From NCBI GenBank assembly GCA_963971425.1, contig OZ020515.1:20890637-20954636 (forward strand): a DNA stretch of 64,000 nucleotides, written 5' to 3'. The notes beneath the pieces are model-generated. The model ran no database searches, was not told the origin of the DNA, and saw nothing but the letters and a program-made list of their open reading frames with translations. Source of the stretch: Bryoerythrophyllum caledonicum. Taxonomy: Eukaryota; Streptophyta; Bryopsida; Pottiales; Pottiaceae. Shown piece by piece: positions 23,596 to 37,502 of the stretch (its first letter is position 1; every line of letters begins with the position of its first letter). The translations under genes and the position numbers were made by a program.

Positions 23596-24513
23596 TTAAC
23601 CCCTAAGAGCCCAAGTGTACGTGGGACGTACGTTTTGGATTTTGGGCAGGTTCCTACAATTAAATATTTTTTATTCTTTTCAAAACTCTTACACTAAATT
23701 TTCCTTGGTAAGAGCTCCATAGAGATATTTTTATTGTTTTTTTTGGATTCATGGTTTGAAAGTTAGTACCACTCAAAGTTAGAAATGGGGACTCTAGGCA
23801 TCTCCAAAATTTTGCTAGAAGTTTCTATCAACATTGAGATTTTCCAGACATATAGAGAATATTTTTCTTCTTTGAAAATGTCAAAAAAAAATTCTTGTCT
23901 TTAGTGTAAATAAACATTTAAACACATTTTTACACATTTCAGGCAAGCGGGGAAAAAATGTTCATCTTTTCTACATAAATCCTAAAGATCTTCATATTTT
24001 TCACTTTTTATTTTTTCTACATCAATATGTGGTGTAAACCTTCTTATTGACCTTTTAGATTATCATTCTAAAATATTAAATTCTCAAAAAAATAAATCGT
24101 GAATTGGCAATTTTTGAACCTCCACTCCTTGCACACTTGTTTTGAATATGCTACACCCCTTTTCTACGTCTAAAAATTGTTGAATACAGAACTAACATCA
24201 TGCTCAACACAATGGTAAAAGATTTAGACCTTGTATAGAGCAAAATTTGATACCAAGTGAAGTCAAAGTCTATTGATCCACTCAACGCCAGGAAGAAAAT
24301 GAACCATTTTTTTGACTTCAAACACTCTAATCTTTCAATCCGTGTGGTCAAAGTGTATGAAATTTTGTGAGTATGTTACTGAGCAAGTCTTAATGGAGAT
24401 CCTACAGTCAAGAGGATAAATATAAGGTTTTGTTTCCTTTCTTACTCATTGCACTAGAATCAACAATTTGAAGTGTTTTTGGTGTGAAATCGTCACGGGC
24501 TTTTAGGGTTTAA
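23596..24513 (-). mobile_element. TTAA element, 0.9-kb family, copy F
   Basis: 918 bp. Left end TTAACCCCTAAGAGCCCAAG, right end GGGCTTTTAGGGTTTAA. It is nearly collinear with copy A in reverse orientation over its whole length, including GGCAGGTTCCTACAATT, GAGCTCCATAGAGATATT and TTTGACTTCACTTGG on the other strand. Confidence 0.8.
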
Positions 24514-24519
24514 AGAAGG

Positions 24520-25262
24520 ACTTCTTGTGTGTAGACACGTCGGGCAACTCCAAAAACTTTTTCTAGGACACTCTATACAATGTGAGATTTTTAATACTAG
24601 CAAGTAATATTATTTCCTTTCCAAGTGTCAAAAAATAATTTTTGTTTGTAGTGAAAAATAGCATTTAACTCAAGTCAAACATTCTCACACATTGTCACAC
24701 ATTGTAGGGCAAGGTACCAAAAAGAATTCTTCTTTTTCATGTAAAACTTAGAGATCTGCATTTTTTTTCATTTCGAGAGCAATATGTGATGTATACCTTC
24801 TGACACACCGTTTGGATTCTAATTCTAGAACATATTAAGTTCCCAAAAAATAAAAACGTGAATTGGCAATTTATGAACCTCCACTCCTTGCACAATTGTT
24901 TTGAATATGCTACATCCCTTCTCTACCCTCTAAAAGATGAAGTACAATACAAGGAACTAACATCATGCTTAACATGATGGTAGAATCTAGACCTTGTATA
25001 GTGCAAAGATTTGACATCAAGTGAAGTCAAAGTCCGCCAGTCCACTCAGTGCAAGGATGAAAATGAATCATTTCTCCTACTTCAAACACTTTAATCTTTC
25101 AATCCGTGTAGTCAAAGTTTACAAAATGTTTTTGAGTATGTTACTTTGAAAGTCTTCATTGATATTCTACGATTAAAAAATAAAATAAACGCTTTTGTTC
25201 CCTTTCTTACTCATCGCACTAGAATCAAAAGCTTTGAAGTGTTGTTGATGTGAAATTGCCAA
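24520..25262 (-). mobile_element. TTAA element, 0.9-kb family, copy G, truncated
   Basis: Picks up in the middle of the C-type sequence (GGGCAACTCCAAAAACTTTT) and runs to TTTGAAGTGTTGTTGATGTG and the following GCC. The first about 190 bp and a clear right terminus are missing. It preserves the unoccupied version of the site where copy B entered copy C. Confidence 0.7.
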
Positions 25263-25289
25263 AGAAATCTCGGGGTAAAAGCCTAATGT

Positions 25290-25540
25290 TTATTTTGGGT
25301 CGTTTGGGCACGTCAACCTTTGTAGCAAGCACTACAGATCACCTCCGTGGAAAAGTTGGAGAAAATTTTGAGGTGAAGCAAGATGAGCATCTACCACGAC
25401 TGGCGTCACCAATATTGATGCAAGCATTGGCGAGCTACAGTGATTTCCACAAAGTGAGGTTGCAATGAAATATACCTTCTGTGTAAATGTTGTTCTGAAT
25501 GATCTATCACAGTTGTAAATTCTTCCGAGCCATGTGAGCT
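25290..25540 (+). mobile_element. Fragment related to family 4 MITE
   Basis: Shares TTTGTAGCAAGC(A/G)CTACA, ACCTCCGTGGAAAA-like text, GGCGAGCTACAGTGATTTCC and AATGATCTATCACAG-like text with the element at 58023-58327. It lacks clear ends. Confidence 0.55.
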
Positions 25541-28500
25541 CATCAATCTTGAACCTTTGAGAATGGGCAAGGAGGTTTGTAGAGTCCAAGGGGAATCCTA
25601 TTTTATTCTTCAACGTGTCACACTCAAAAAGAATCAATGGACACTCTGTTTCAATGAAGATGAATATTGCCATTCTTTACCTTGGGAGGTGAGGAATGCT
25701 CATTTTCGATAGTCAAAAGAATAGATTGTCTTTTTTTTTCCATGTGAAAAACCACCTTGAATACATTTTTGAATGTACTACGAATGGCACACGAGGATTG
25801 TGACAATCCCTAATGTATAGCATGAGGCCTCATTGTGAGGGCTCCATGGGCTTTGAGGAGCTCAAGGGCAAGGCCTACCAAAAGAGAGTCTCTCAAAACC
25901 TGAAAGGCCCACAAGACATGGCTCACACAACATCATATATTGGCTTGCATTGCACTAAACCTGTTCAAAAACTAGTTTGTAACGCACAACATATAGACAT
26001 TTATTCCATCCTTCTAGAGGTATAAAAAAAAAGTAGTTGTCAAAGTATGCGGCATCGGGTGCCACACCACATCGGATTGATATTTTAATATATTATTTTA
26101 CATTTTAGTAGTCTATTTCTTGTTTGTCGATGTTTCATCCATTTTAGCAATTTCATCTAGGATATGATTCAACTGCATAGGATTTTAGTGTATAATGGAG
26201 AAACCTCCCTTGACTTGACATTCTTGTCAAGTCATGTTTTGTGAGAGTTTTGCAGAGCTTGTATTGTTAGTTTTTTTGCTTGGAGATGGTGATTCAACCA
26301 TGTAGTAAAGATTGATGCTTTCCATATTCCCTTGCACTCTTTCATTCTTCCATGGTGGAGTAAGAGACGCTTGACTAATAGTGGACTTGTTTATTTATCT
26401 CAAGGGAATACTGTGTGTGTACTTTTGTGTATGTGATGTTGTCCTGATGGTGGTTAAACCATCATTAGGACAACAACATCACACATGCAAAAGTGCACAC
26501 ATAGTATACGCATTAACTTTATTGTACTCAATATGTTCCATGTGACAATCTATTTTTATACGACATATTATTATATACTGATGACAACATTATACAATAC
26601 AACCAATATAGAATATCTACACTTATGAGCAAATTGATGCCCATGATCCGATTATTAAAAGCCACAATAGGGCTTCTCCTCCTAAATTGGGTTGGCTTTG
26701 CAATCCTATATACCTCCCCATGCTCTCATTGACATCATACACTTTACTTTTATCTTGATGTATTCTTTGTTCACCTCTTGGTCCAAGGCTACTCTCTTGT
26801 TATATCTTTCTCTCTTGGATTTTAATTCTAGTATCGTAATGTCTCTTCTCTTATATTTTGTACATGCACTCCTCTTTGTAATTTGAATAGTTTTTCTTGC
26901 TTAATTTAGGTACTAATGTTGCGATTCGTGTGTACAATTTTTTGTTTCACTTACAATGATGCTATTAGGGTTTTGAAAGTCTTTCTTGTACACTTATATT
27001 AACTTTGTACTGTTCTATCCAAATTTATTTTTATCTTAGATGATGGATGAGGTATCATCAAGCTCTACAACAAGAGTATTTTGTCATTGTTTATCATGTT
27101 TTTAATTGGTTTTTTAGGAATTTGTTAGTTTACTTAACCTCGTCTTTAAGGTTGAAAAGGTGCCTTTAAGTATAGTTCATTCTTTATCTATTTGAGCTTG
27201 TTCCTTATATTTTTTATTTGTATAGAATGTCAAGTTTAGCCTCATGTTTTGTTTACTTCTCATTTGTTTAAGCATTATACTTGGTTTTAGCCTAGGCAAC
27301 TTGTTTTGTTTGTTAAGATAGTTTATCTGATTTTATGTCCAATGTATGGTTGTCACATATAGACTAGCTATTATTTGCTTATTTATAGTTCTTGCCTTAT
27401 ATATATTCTTGTTTATAATGTCAGACTTGCGTATTTGATACTAGTCTAGATTGGTTGGTTGTGTTTCTATAGAATACGACCCAATTTTTGTGAAATGTAA
27501 AACTTTATCAAATAGATATTTTTTTGTATGTCTTGTCTCATAGTCTTGCTTTATTTGACATACTTGTATCCCTTCTCGGAACCGGCGTTCTTCTCTCTCA
27601 CATACTTGTGTAAAGAATGAAGTTTTTTTTATTACAATTAATAGGTCCTTATTTGTTCTTTTTTTTGGAGATTATGCGTTTGTTTAGCTTATCTATAGCT
27701 TGTATATATATAAAAAGTGTTGTCTTGATCTATATTTTTTAACAGTTATTTTTATTTGTTCTAATTTGTGACTATCGTTGGACGTGGAAAATCCAATTGT
27801 CTATTTTTTAAAGATAGATTTGTGATGAATATCATGCTCTATTGTATATTTAGGCATGATTTGCTTGTTTTGGTGTATGTCTATTCTACATGAATATACT
27901 TATATCAATTCTAATGCTGATATATAGTATTCTAATTGATTTTCTCCATGGATTGATTTATTTAAGCCATAGCATGGAATACATCAAGAACACATTGCAT
28001 TTTAAAAACTGTGTAGGATCGACTGACTTCGAATTAAAATACTAGAAATACCGTCTCCATCGTGTTTGTTCAATCTTGGAATAATTCCTTGCAATAGTAA
28101 AGAAGGAAAGTTGCTAATCGTAGAAGGAAAAAAGCTGCCATGACAAGAAGGCCAAATGGAAATATTGTTTGCATGCAACTAAAGCCAATAAAAGTAAAAA
28201 GGATGTTATATTGATAATTGATGACAAATGGTGTTTTATTATTTTATACACTTAACATTGAGATTGTCTACATTGAGGCAATTAGACCATCGTCGTTCCG
28301 ACCGGGGAAGATTTTTTATTGGTGCTCCTCAGAATCCTCACTTCAAACGTAGCATGTCTATTGAAATCTTACTACAGTTTGTCCTAAACGTCACACAAAA
28401 TATCACCATACAGACTACCATTCATGTGCTATAATCCTGTATCTAATTCCTAAAACCAAATACAAACGCAATCAACAGATCTACAACCACACATGAACAT

Positions 28501-28702
28501 AGATGTGCTCAGGAACATATTATGATCCTGGTTCTCGCAACAAATGGGAATCAAAAAGCACATCCAATGCTAATTTATTAGTTCCAGCCTCTGATCAATT
28601 GAAATCTCAATACAGTTTGTTCAAATTGTCACACAAAATCTCATCATACATACATCGCAAAGAAACAAAAATAAAAAATTTTCAGGGTTTGCATCTACCA
28701 AC
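25541..28702. other. AT-rich, T-skewed intergenic DNA, no gene seen
   Basis: From about 26650 to 28000 the plus strand is strongly T-rich. Short frames have no recognisable content. A hairpin is listed separately. Confidence 0.6.
26408..26507. repeat. Near-perfect hairpin with arms of about 46-50 bp
   Basis: The arms pair GTACTTTTGTGTATGTGATG with CATCACACATGCAAAAGTGC and continue through TTGTCCTGATGGTGGTT and AACCATCATTAGGACAA. There is almost no loop; the centre is GGTTAAACC. It probably is a small foldback MITE. Confidence 0.85.
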
Positions 28703-28847
28703 CATGGAGGGAATTCGGTCCGTTGTTGATGGGCAGGACCAAGCGCTCCCCGTCCAAGACGATGGTGCTGCGTGCAATTCGAACTGCTTCCTCGTTCTGA
28801 CGATATTGTAGAAATGCTCTTCGCCTTGTCTTCAAGACTGCGCCGTC
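28703..28847 (-). pseudogene. Orphan exon of an aldose 1-epimerase (galactose mutarotase)
   Basis: A 145-bp open block reads EEAVRIARSTIVLDGERLVL then PINNGPNSLHG, ending at a plausible GT donor (CATG|GTTGGT). In the mutarotase family the motif NRIA...F.LDG..Y.L.INNGPN.LHGG is the conserved N-terminal substrate-site region. I see no other exon of the gene within several kb on this strand, and a stop lies directly upstream in frame. It therefore is a pseudogene remnant or a captured exon. It is more GC-rich than its surroundings. Transcription through it is unknown. Confidence 0.6.
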
Positions 28848-31800
28848 TCATGCTTGAGGTCCGAGTAACCTAAACACACCGATCTCCACAATTGATGCCA
28901 AATTAATTGACCTTTTAAATTAAATTCATAATTTGATAAAATTGTCATTTATATCATTTATCATATAAAAATCCACTCTAAATAAAAAATATTCTTATAA
29001 CATAACCCGCTCTTGTAAAATATCAATGCTTTTGCTAGTACTTGATATCTGATTATAGCAACATACTTGATTTTGAATATACCAAATTTTAACACAAATT
29101 TTAAATACATTAATTTATTAAGCCATAGATTTTAAATCATTTAAACCAATGTCACTTAAAATACTATTGAAATCATATTCTATTTAATAATCTTCTGGAA
29201 AGACTTGAAAATGATCAAAGTGAAGAGATCTTCTCATAGTCATCTCGTAGAACAATAATGAAACCAAGTTGTTGAAGTTAATTTTACTACTTTCAAATTT
29301 TCATTTAATTTCACTAATAACAAATCTCTTGAATGGTTAATTTTTTGGATTAGGTTTTTAACTAAAGAATCTTTATGTACTTGAGTATTTTTCCAAACTT
29401 GTTCTATTTTCTTCTCCAAAAGATTAAATAGTTTTTCTTTGTGGTATTTGATTTTACATTTATTATTTACAATACTTTTAAGCAAGTTATGTTTATTTAG
29501 TGGTTTCAATTGGAAATTCATAGTCTAAGAGCATTGTCAATGTTTCAAAAGCAACAATATTTGAGCAATTAGTATCTTAGAAAATAAATCTAGAAGAAAC
29601 AATATACTTCTGGAATTAAGTTTGTTGTATGGAAAAATAAAAGTTTCCTTATTGAACTTATGACCATTCCATTGCCCACAACCTTTAGAAATTAAAGTTT
29701 GAATATAGTACTCTAGTATATCATATTAGTCAAAGTAAAATTGAAGTTGTTGTCCAAAATTCAATGTTAGATGGATTAGAGTGGTCAAAGAAATGAGTAC
29801 ATCAATGTAGTTGTTTGAATTTTAGTTCTTCATTATTGCTATGTCAATATTGCTAAATATCATCAATAGACAAAACTTAGGAATTATGCAAAGTGGAAGG
29901 AAGGAATAGTCATCTACATATCAGTCAACCCTTCTGTTGCTTTTGAGCTCAATTCGGGCATTGCTTCCCTCCTTCCTTGAATACAATGAAAGAAAATCTT
30001 TTATGTCTTACTCAAGTTGGACATTGTTGGTTGGAGGACTCCGTTTAGTCGAGATGGACAATTGGAGGTTCCTTTTCGACAATAAAATCATTGAATCATT
30101 CTCCTTATTCCAAACTCTAGATAATATTAATTGTTTTATATCAAGTGGAAGTTAATTAAAGTTGTCTATAAATGGTTTATTAGTATATGATGTTTACCAA
30201 AAAATTGAAAACCTTGACAATAGCATGCTTTCTTTATGAACATTATAATATAAAGTTGTAAACAAATATGGACCTTTGAAAAACTCACATACGTATTCCT
30301 CCCTCACTTTCCATAGGAATTAAGATATGGTTAACTAGTATTAATTGTATAAAATGGACCAAAAAAAATTCATTGATAAAACATTTCGGTATTGAATAAA
30401 ATTAGCACATTGTGTATGTTCTCTTACAAGAAAGGATTTTTTAAAAAATTCTCCATTTTGAGAATCCATTTAAGAACCAACATCATTTTCCGTAAGTTTC
30501 AGAGCTCTTATTGGAAAAGTGTGTTTTTTAGGTTCTTTGAAAAGAAGATCCATTGACAAATATAATTGTTAAGTATATCAATTTCTATATTTTTACATCT
30601 TGAGCTATCACTTGACTGAAACCATGTAACAGTGCCAAAAGCGTAGAAGGCCAAAAGTTGCCATGGCAATAAGACCATAGTAACTCTTATAGTGGGGATT
30701 GTTTTTGAAAAGAAGGTCAATTGATATTATTGTTGCATGCAACTAATGTCAAAGTGAGGTAGAAATTATTTTAAATTGACAATTGATGATATATGGTGTT
30801 TTAATATTTGATGCATTCAATAGTCAAATTGTCGACACCGAGGCCATTGTCTACCACCTTATGTGTTTTTTCACAATACAACATTTGGTTCAGAAGTAAT
30901 TTTTGCATATCTTATAGAGTTATGCAATTTTTTACTTCAATAATTCTAGTCACTGGTAATCAAATCAATTGGACAAGTTGTAATAGCTACAACAATAATT
31001 CAAGTGAAGCACATCAAAATTCCACTTCAATGGGAGGTACATTTCCTATGTGTTAAGGACCCTCTTAACAAATTTCTTTCTTTAATGAAGTCTTTGTGAA
31101 ATGTCAATGTGCACTTTCATATTATTTTTTTAGCTCATTTCATATATCTTAGTCCAAAGCATTCATATTACCACTAAAAAAGCTACTAGACTACTAGACA
31201 ATGACATTTATACTAAGTATATTAAAATTAACTCTAAGTCTAAAATTTTATTTATAACACTTATTTATAAAGACTTACATACATTATGTTTGTATTTTTT
31301 TTATACTCTCTAATGTAGATATAGTCACATAACTTAATGATATTCAACTTTCCCATGTACCATCATATGAGGCACATCAACCTAATGATGTCAAACTCAA
31401 ATTGATAATGTTAATCTCTATCTCATTTTAATGTCTTTTGTTAAATTCATGTATACCAAAATATGTCATAATATTCAAAGTTTCTTGAATCTAAGACCAC
31501 TTTGAGCACTCATATTGAATAATCATATTTATTGAGACTATGATAATATACAATCAAAATATTAATAAAAACTTGAGTCTATTCTGCTTAAAATAAGGAA
31601 GTACTTAAATTCCTTCTATGATGGAACTTGCTATACCTACTACTACATACGATCTACCATGTTCCACTTCCCACTAAAGAAGAAAACAAAACAATACATC
31701 ATGGACGTGTATAAAATCATATAAACCTAAAAGACCTAAATTTTTTTTCAACGCTCTCATTCTCAATTGTTGTACGACATAGACATTTTAAAAACAATAG

Positions 31801-33031
31801 CATTTGGTCATACATCTCCATTCTTCCATTTGCAACAATTGAATCCACTTCATAAACGACAAAGTGGAGATGCTCGAACATCATTACTTCAAATTTTATC
31901 AAATATAAAGATAAAAATAAAAATGTATATTTTTTTTAATTCATAAAATTGTATGTGAAAACAATTGAACATACCTGAGCTCTATGGAATCCATGTAGTG
32001 TTATAAGGCATCAAAATGACTCCAATTTTCAATTGGGCCCTTATGAGTTTTTGATAATTTTGAATTGTCCACATTATTCATTACAATTGAATTTTCAATA
32101 ACAATGAAGTGTATTCTTAAAGTTCCTTGAAAACCACTCAATACAAGCATTCCATGCAACCAATTGTTTAATGCACTACCATTTTCATTATTTCAATCTA
32201 CATTCATGTTAATTTACAATACAATTATATGAAAATCAAATAAATAAATATCATACATACTTCATTTAGAGGAGGACTTCTCATTTTCCCACTGTTCAAA
32301 ACCTTCCTTTCTTAACACTGATTTTCTCAATGCTTGAAGTCTTCTATTGTGTTTCATAATGAAACTTCTAAAATCTCTTTTGTTACAAGCTCTTTAAGCC
32401 GTTGTCATCAATTCAATATATAAATGTTTATATATGTCAAAGTATATTCAAATGAAGTCTAACCAAATCTTTGAATTGCTGAGGTATAGTGGGACATACC
32501 ATGAACTTTCACTATTTATTGTGCTAATTATTGCCTTTTGAGAGAGCTCCCGTATAAATGCTCCCTAAAATCATTCAAATTTTGAAACATCAATATATTT
32601 ATCGCTAGAAATAGTTAAACAAAATTAATAATACCTTACATTTTTATTGATGAAATGGGGTTTTAAGTTCTAAAATGCACCTTTCCATCATATCCTTTAT
32701 TACTCCATATACTCTTTTGTGCAAAATGTAATTTTATACCATTTCAATTTTTTTCAATTTCTCCTATAATCTTCTCTATATAAAAACCAACAATGCAAAA
32801 TGCTGTAATTTTAATTGTACAAAATACTATAACTTTAATTGTACAAAATACTATAACTTCTTACAAGAGCTCGTGCACAAAATAAAGATTTCAAACCTTG
32901 AATTGGATATCAATAGTGCAAAATATGTCTGCAAATGTTGTTTTTCCCTCCATCCATTGGCTTTTTAATACATTGAATCACCATAAGTATTAATGGGTGC
33001 AGCTCATCTTACCTTCAAATCCTCTATTTAA
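28848..33031. other. Very AT-rich intergenic DNA; weak coding-like patches
   Basis: Only short frames. On the minus strand, 32268-32390 (RSFIMKHNRRLQALRKSVL) and 31717-31902 look somewhat coding-like and may belong to the zinc-finger remnant next door. No gene is called. Confidence 0.45.
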
Positions 33032-33420
33032 TTACGGATGCAAGAACTCTTGATTGAATAAATTGTCTACAACTTGATTGGATAATCTGGATGACCTTTG
33101 ACGTGTTCTTATACATCGATTTAAATAATCTATTGAATCCATAACATGAGTGCCGGATACTTCTTCCTCACTCTCATAGTCTTGTAAAAGAGGCTCTTGA
33201 AGTACTTGTAGGCTTTTTAGAACCTGTTCAACAAGCTCCAAGTCTTCAATGCCTTTTTTTTACATTTTGTATCACTATAAAGTCTCCTTGTGCATGCACT
33301 GAGACTCTAAGTCTTTTACACGTGTTGCATTTGAATTTTTTATGAGAGGAAAATGCGGTTCTACTATGAAATCCTGTTGAATTACAAATATTGCAACTAA
33401 AGTGTTTTATTACGAACACC
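33032..33420 (-). pseudogene. Zinc-finger-bearing gene fragment, probably transposon-derived
   Basis: After an AG acceptor at about 33421 an open block reads FSCNICNSTGFHSRTAFSSH then CNTCKRLRVSVHAQGD, a C2H2/C2HC-like finger followed by a second CxxC. A shift of frame near an A8 run at about 33252 leads into a second open block (33032-33247), ELVEQVLKSLQVLQEPLL with acidic and Arg-rich stretches, ending in a stop. I do not recognise the family. The frame change means it is broken or that a tiny intron is missed. Confidence 0.35.
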
Positions 33421-36400
33421 TACATTTTCCAAAATTGAGCCATATATCAATTTCAGATTCAATTAAAAAATAATATTATATAAACATTTGGATGAATAAC
33501 CTAAAACATTCACCTTCAACTAAGCCCCTCAACATGCACCACCAATTACCTATCACCAAGTGTACAACTTGAAGACACAATATAGATAGGAAGAACATGC
33601 TTGTTTCCTGCAAAAACCAAGCCCTCACAGACGTAGGTATGTGCAACCAATAAACTTGATCATCCTTTCTAAACATGCACATGTATGCGCAAGCATCTCA
33701 CAATGCACTCATGTCCACTGATATTGATATAATACTCTGTTGATACCAAACTAATACTCGGGTGATACTAGTCTAATAATGAATTAGTCATCAAACGCGT
33801 ATACTGAAGACACAATATAGATGAGAAGACAAAACCAATACGCCGACAAAGCCAAACTGACATAGAGATGCTCAAGAAAAAAATCCATTGCCAATGAGTT
33901 TGTCCTCTTTACCAAGAAGGAAGGTTGCAATAGAACAAACTTTCACCACTATAGACTCCAACACCGCGGTGTTGGGTAGGGAGCTAGAGCTTCTAGGAGT
34001 ACACTTCCAAAGCCACTCTCTTAAATCATGGTCAAACAAAGTTTTGCTTGCTCTTTACTACCACTAGTATGTGAATTATGTTCGTTCCAATTCACGCTAA
34101 GGAAATGACATGTGTCACTTGCATGATCATTCTTCCTTGTTCTTTACGTCCTCCGGGTAGCGCCGACGTACTGCCATTTGTCCCGCGTTGTGAAGAAGCT
34201 TCCTCGCCCAAGTTTTTATTTTGTACTGTCTGAATTGTTGAATTTTGCACCATTCTTAACTATCTCAACCGTCCGATTTTTTCCAAAATTAATTTATTAT
34301 TGAAATAATATTTTTATCTTTCAAAATTAAATAGTATTTTAAAAATAACAGATGAGTAGTTGTCATTGGCAAAATCCAAGTGTGACTGTTGGGGAGATAC
34401 TTCTGCACTCAACTCCACCTCCCTTTGCCCCCTCCACCTCCCTGCAACACAATTCCAAACGTTGCAAAAGTTGAAGGCTTGGGAAATTGAAATGAACATT
34501 GTGACATGTCGTCTTCGCAACAAGACTCAATCTCATATATGCAACACAATTGGATGGTATCTAACGCTGACGAATATGATTCCTCAACCACAAACTTGAA
34601 GGTGCAAGTGGCATCGGCGTTGTTGTTGACAACGGTGACCATGCATACATTGTTGATGCGCATATAGAGTAACAAGCAACCACCTATGTGCCACACGGGG
34701 CACGTCCCAAGATCCTTTGTCTACATAATATAAGTGCGGAACGCATCCACCATCTTACTCCTGCACAACGACAACAATGCCATCTCAATACCTCGTCATC
34801 ATATACAAACATCCATCCCCCAACCGATCAATGACAACCATCACAAACCCTACTTGACATAGTCACGGTAGAGGCACTTGAGCACGTTGATCCGCAGGTT
34901 CAAAAAGTAGATGGCACATGCCGCCATTGGCATTGTGCCTGCACTACTCCGATGCGCTCTTCTTCCTTCCTCTCCGCAAGATCTTCAACTGACAATGGTG
35001 ATGGCGCTTGCTCTCTCTCTCACACTCTCGATCTTTGTTAGTATGTATATATTTGGCTTTGTCTTCCCTGTCTCTGTTCTTTGCACTTCATCTTCCTCTT
35101 TGAGACGACAAGTTTAAGGTATCTAATCAAGTACCACCAATATATCCTACCAATCAAAGGAGTGCTAACAATAGTAAGAATAACACTGAAAATAAACCAA
35201 GCTTCTGAATATGGATGGTGAAAATTGAGAAGTAAATGTGCTACCATTTTTGTGCCAACAAATTACTTTTTACTTGTACATTTGGGAACTAAGCTACACT
35301 CCCCGTTTCTAGGAGTTGAATCTAGGCAAAAGCTAAGGAAGCATTGAAGCGTACATGTGTCACAGACAGTGAAGAGAAAAAATTGTAGGAGAGAATTGAC
35401 CCTCTAAATTTTTTAATCATTGAACAAAAATTCACCGCATCAAAAATGTTTTGGTTGGAACACATTAAACACATGACGTGTGTCACTTTAGTTACCACAA
35501 GTCAAAAACAACAACTTTTTGATTCATCTCCCCTCTTACAAGGAAAAATACATAATTAGTTCCAACCAAAACGTACTTCGGGAGCTAGGGCTCCTAAGGA
35601 TTCTACTCCCAAGAGCCACTGCCAACCCCTCCCATAAGCCCCAATTTGTTGTAGTGTTTCTTTTGTGTTTGAAATCATCATAGCCTTGGGTCAGCTTTTG
35701 GGACCTACATTCATTCCTAAAAGCATGTAAGCCTTTAGAAACTTCAGAGACTTCCAACTAAGTTAGTTCCAACATGAGATATTATGGTATTGAGAAACAT
35801 TACTGCTACTCTAGCCAACTGCTCTAGAAACGAATGCAACAATTAAAAGTCCGATGAAATACCGTTCAATTGCTTAAAAGTGGAAAAAGGTGCATGTCCT
35901 GCGAAATTTGGAGATAACGTTTGAATTTGGTCTTCACAAGTCTACATTATTGTTTAGTTCTTGAACGTCATGATTGATGCGCCTCTTTAGCTGCTCAATT
36001 CTCAGATCACACGATGTGATGGACCTGTTCCTCCAAGTTGTCACGTTGTGACCTTTCAAGGAATTGTTGGCAAAATTAGAACATTGAAAACAAATACTAG
36101 AAACGTCAATGGCAAATGTGCCAATGGAACTCAGAGTAGCCAATGTCAACTTGCCATGCAACAATTGTGGAGACGTTGCTAGACTACAAGTTCACAAGTG
36201 TAAGTCACAACACCTTCCCATTTGTCAACTTTTGGTGGTTTGCTATTCTACCAATTTCTAGGTTCTTCTATATTGAAGCGTCTTGGAATCACTCTTCACA
36301 AGCCTACATGAGTGAATAACCTCGTTAGTTGTTGTGTTGTAGAACTTATAATAAAGGTTCAATCAGCTTCCATCACATCTCCTCTGAAATATTTTTTTTG

Positions 36401-37502
36401 CGAAAGCAAGAAGCTCTAAGGACCAAATTATCTTCTCACCCATTGACTCGCCATTGCCACACTTATCTTGTTGTTGTTGCTGCGGTTGCTGCAGGTTTTC
36501 ACCCTCAACTTTCCAACGTAAGCCTCGTACTTCTTCATCATGTTTGTTGAGGAATGATACGTTGACAAAACGCTTTGTGCGCGGATTCAGGTGCTCTGTA
36601 TTGGATTCCGTCAATGTGAGTTTGAGGATGCTCTCCATTGAGCTTCATTTTCTTGTGCACCAATACTTTGTATTTATGTTACTTGATTCTCAATGCCCTT
36701 TACCTGAGCGTTTGTGGCAGACACAAGTGCGTTCTCAATGTAGTACAAAAGATAATTATTCTGGTAGAATTGACCCTTTGTTTAGTTCCAATAATTGATT
36801 ACCATACTTGTTTAATCATTTATCGATGGGATTTATTCTAACATGACGTTTTGTTGCTACACATCTTGGTAGTTTCAAAATATTACTTTGAAGAGGATTA
36901 CATAGAAGAAGATCTTGGAAGTTTTGTACCTCATAGGGTAGGTTTTGATACATAAGCATATTCACGTGCTTCTCAATCTACTCTAGTGTATTTGCAAAGT
37001 GTTGGTAGTCATTTCCATATAAGGATAAAAAGAACAAAATTCTCATGAGAGTGAGATATACATGAGACATATGTTTTTTGAGATACATGTATTTCATTCT
37101 CCACTGAGATCAATCAAAGTAGCCACAATTCTTGAAGACATCCCTGCTTTTAAAGTGAGATGACATCAATATGATTGCCGCTATTCAAGAATACTTTTGC
37201 CACACAACTTGTGCTTAGAAACAATTTTCATTTCATCCAATCACCTCATTGTTGATGTTTTCTTAGGTGGTTTATTTGTGAAGAAGAATGTGATTGAGAT
37301 TGCAAATTGTGAAAAAGATTAGTCAATGTCAACATTCACGTGATTTTCCACAAACTCAAACTTGCATTGAAAATAGTTCTTAAATGTTGTCCCATTTACG
37401 ATTTTATACATGTTTGTGACTTTGGTCCTTGAAAGGTTGTATACATGTAGTAGGTCCTTATCATTTGTATTTGCTAAGGAGTAGAAAGTCCCTCTTGGTA
37501 AT
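33421..37502. other. Intergenic DNA with a dispersed short repeat, no gene called
   Basis: GGGAGCTAGAGCTTCTAGGAG with a following CAAAGCCACT (about 33980-34020) recurs diverged at 35580-35625. Complementary words TTTTGGTTGGAAC and GTTCCAACCAAAA lie at about 35447 and 35559. A hydrophobic minus-strand frame at 35110-35247 (SEAWFIFSVILTIVSTPLIG) is noted without assignment. Confidence 0.4.
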
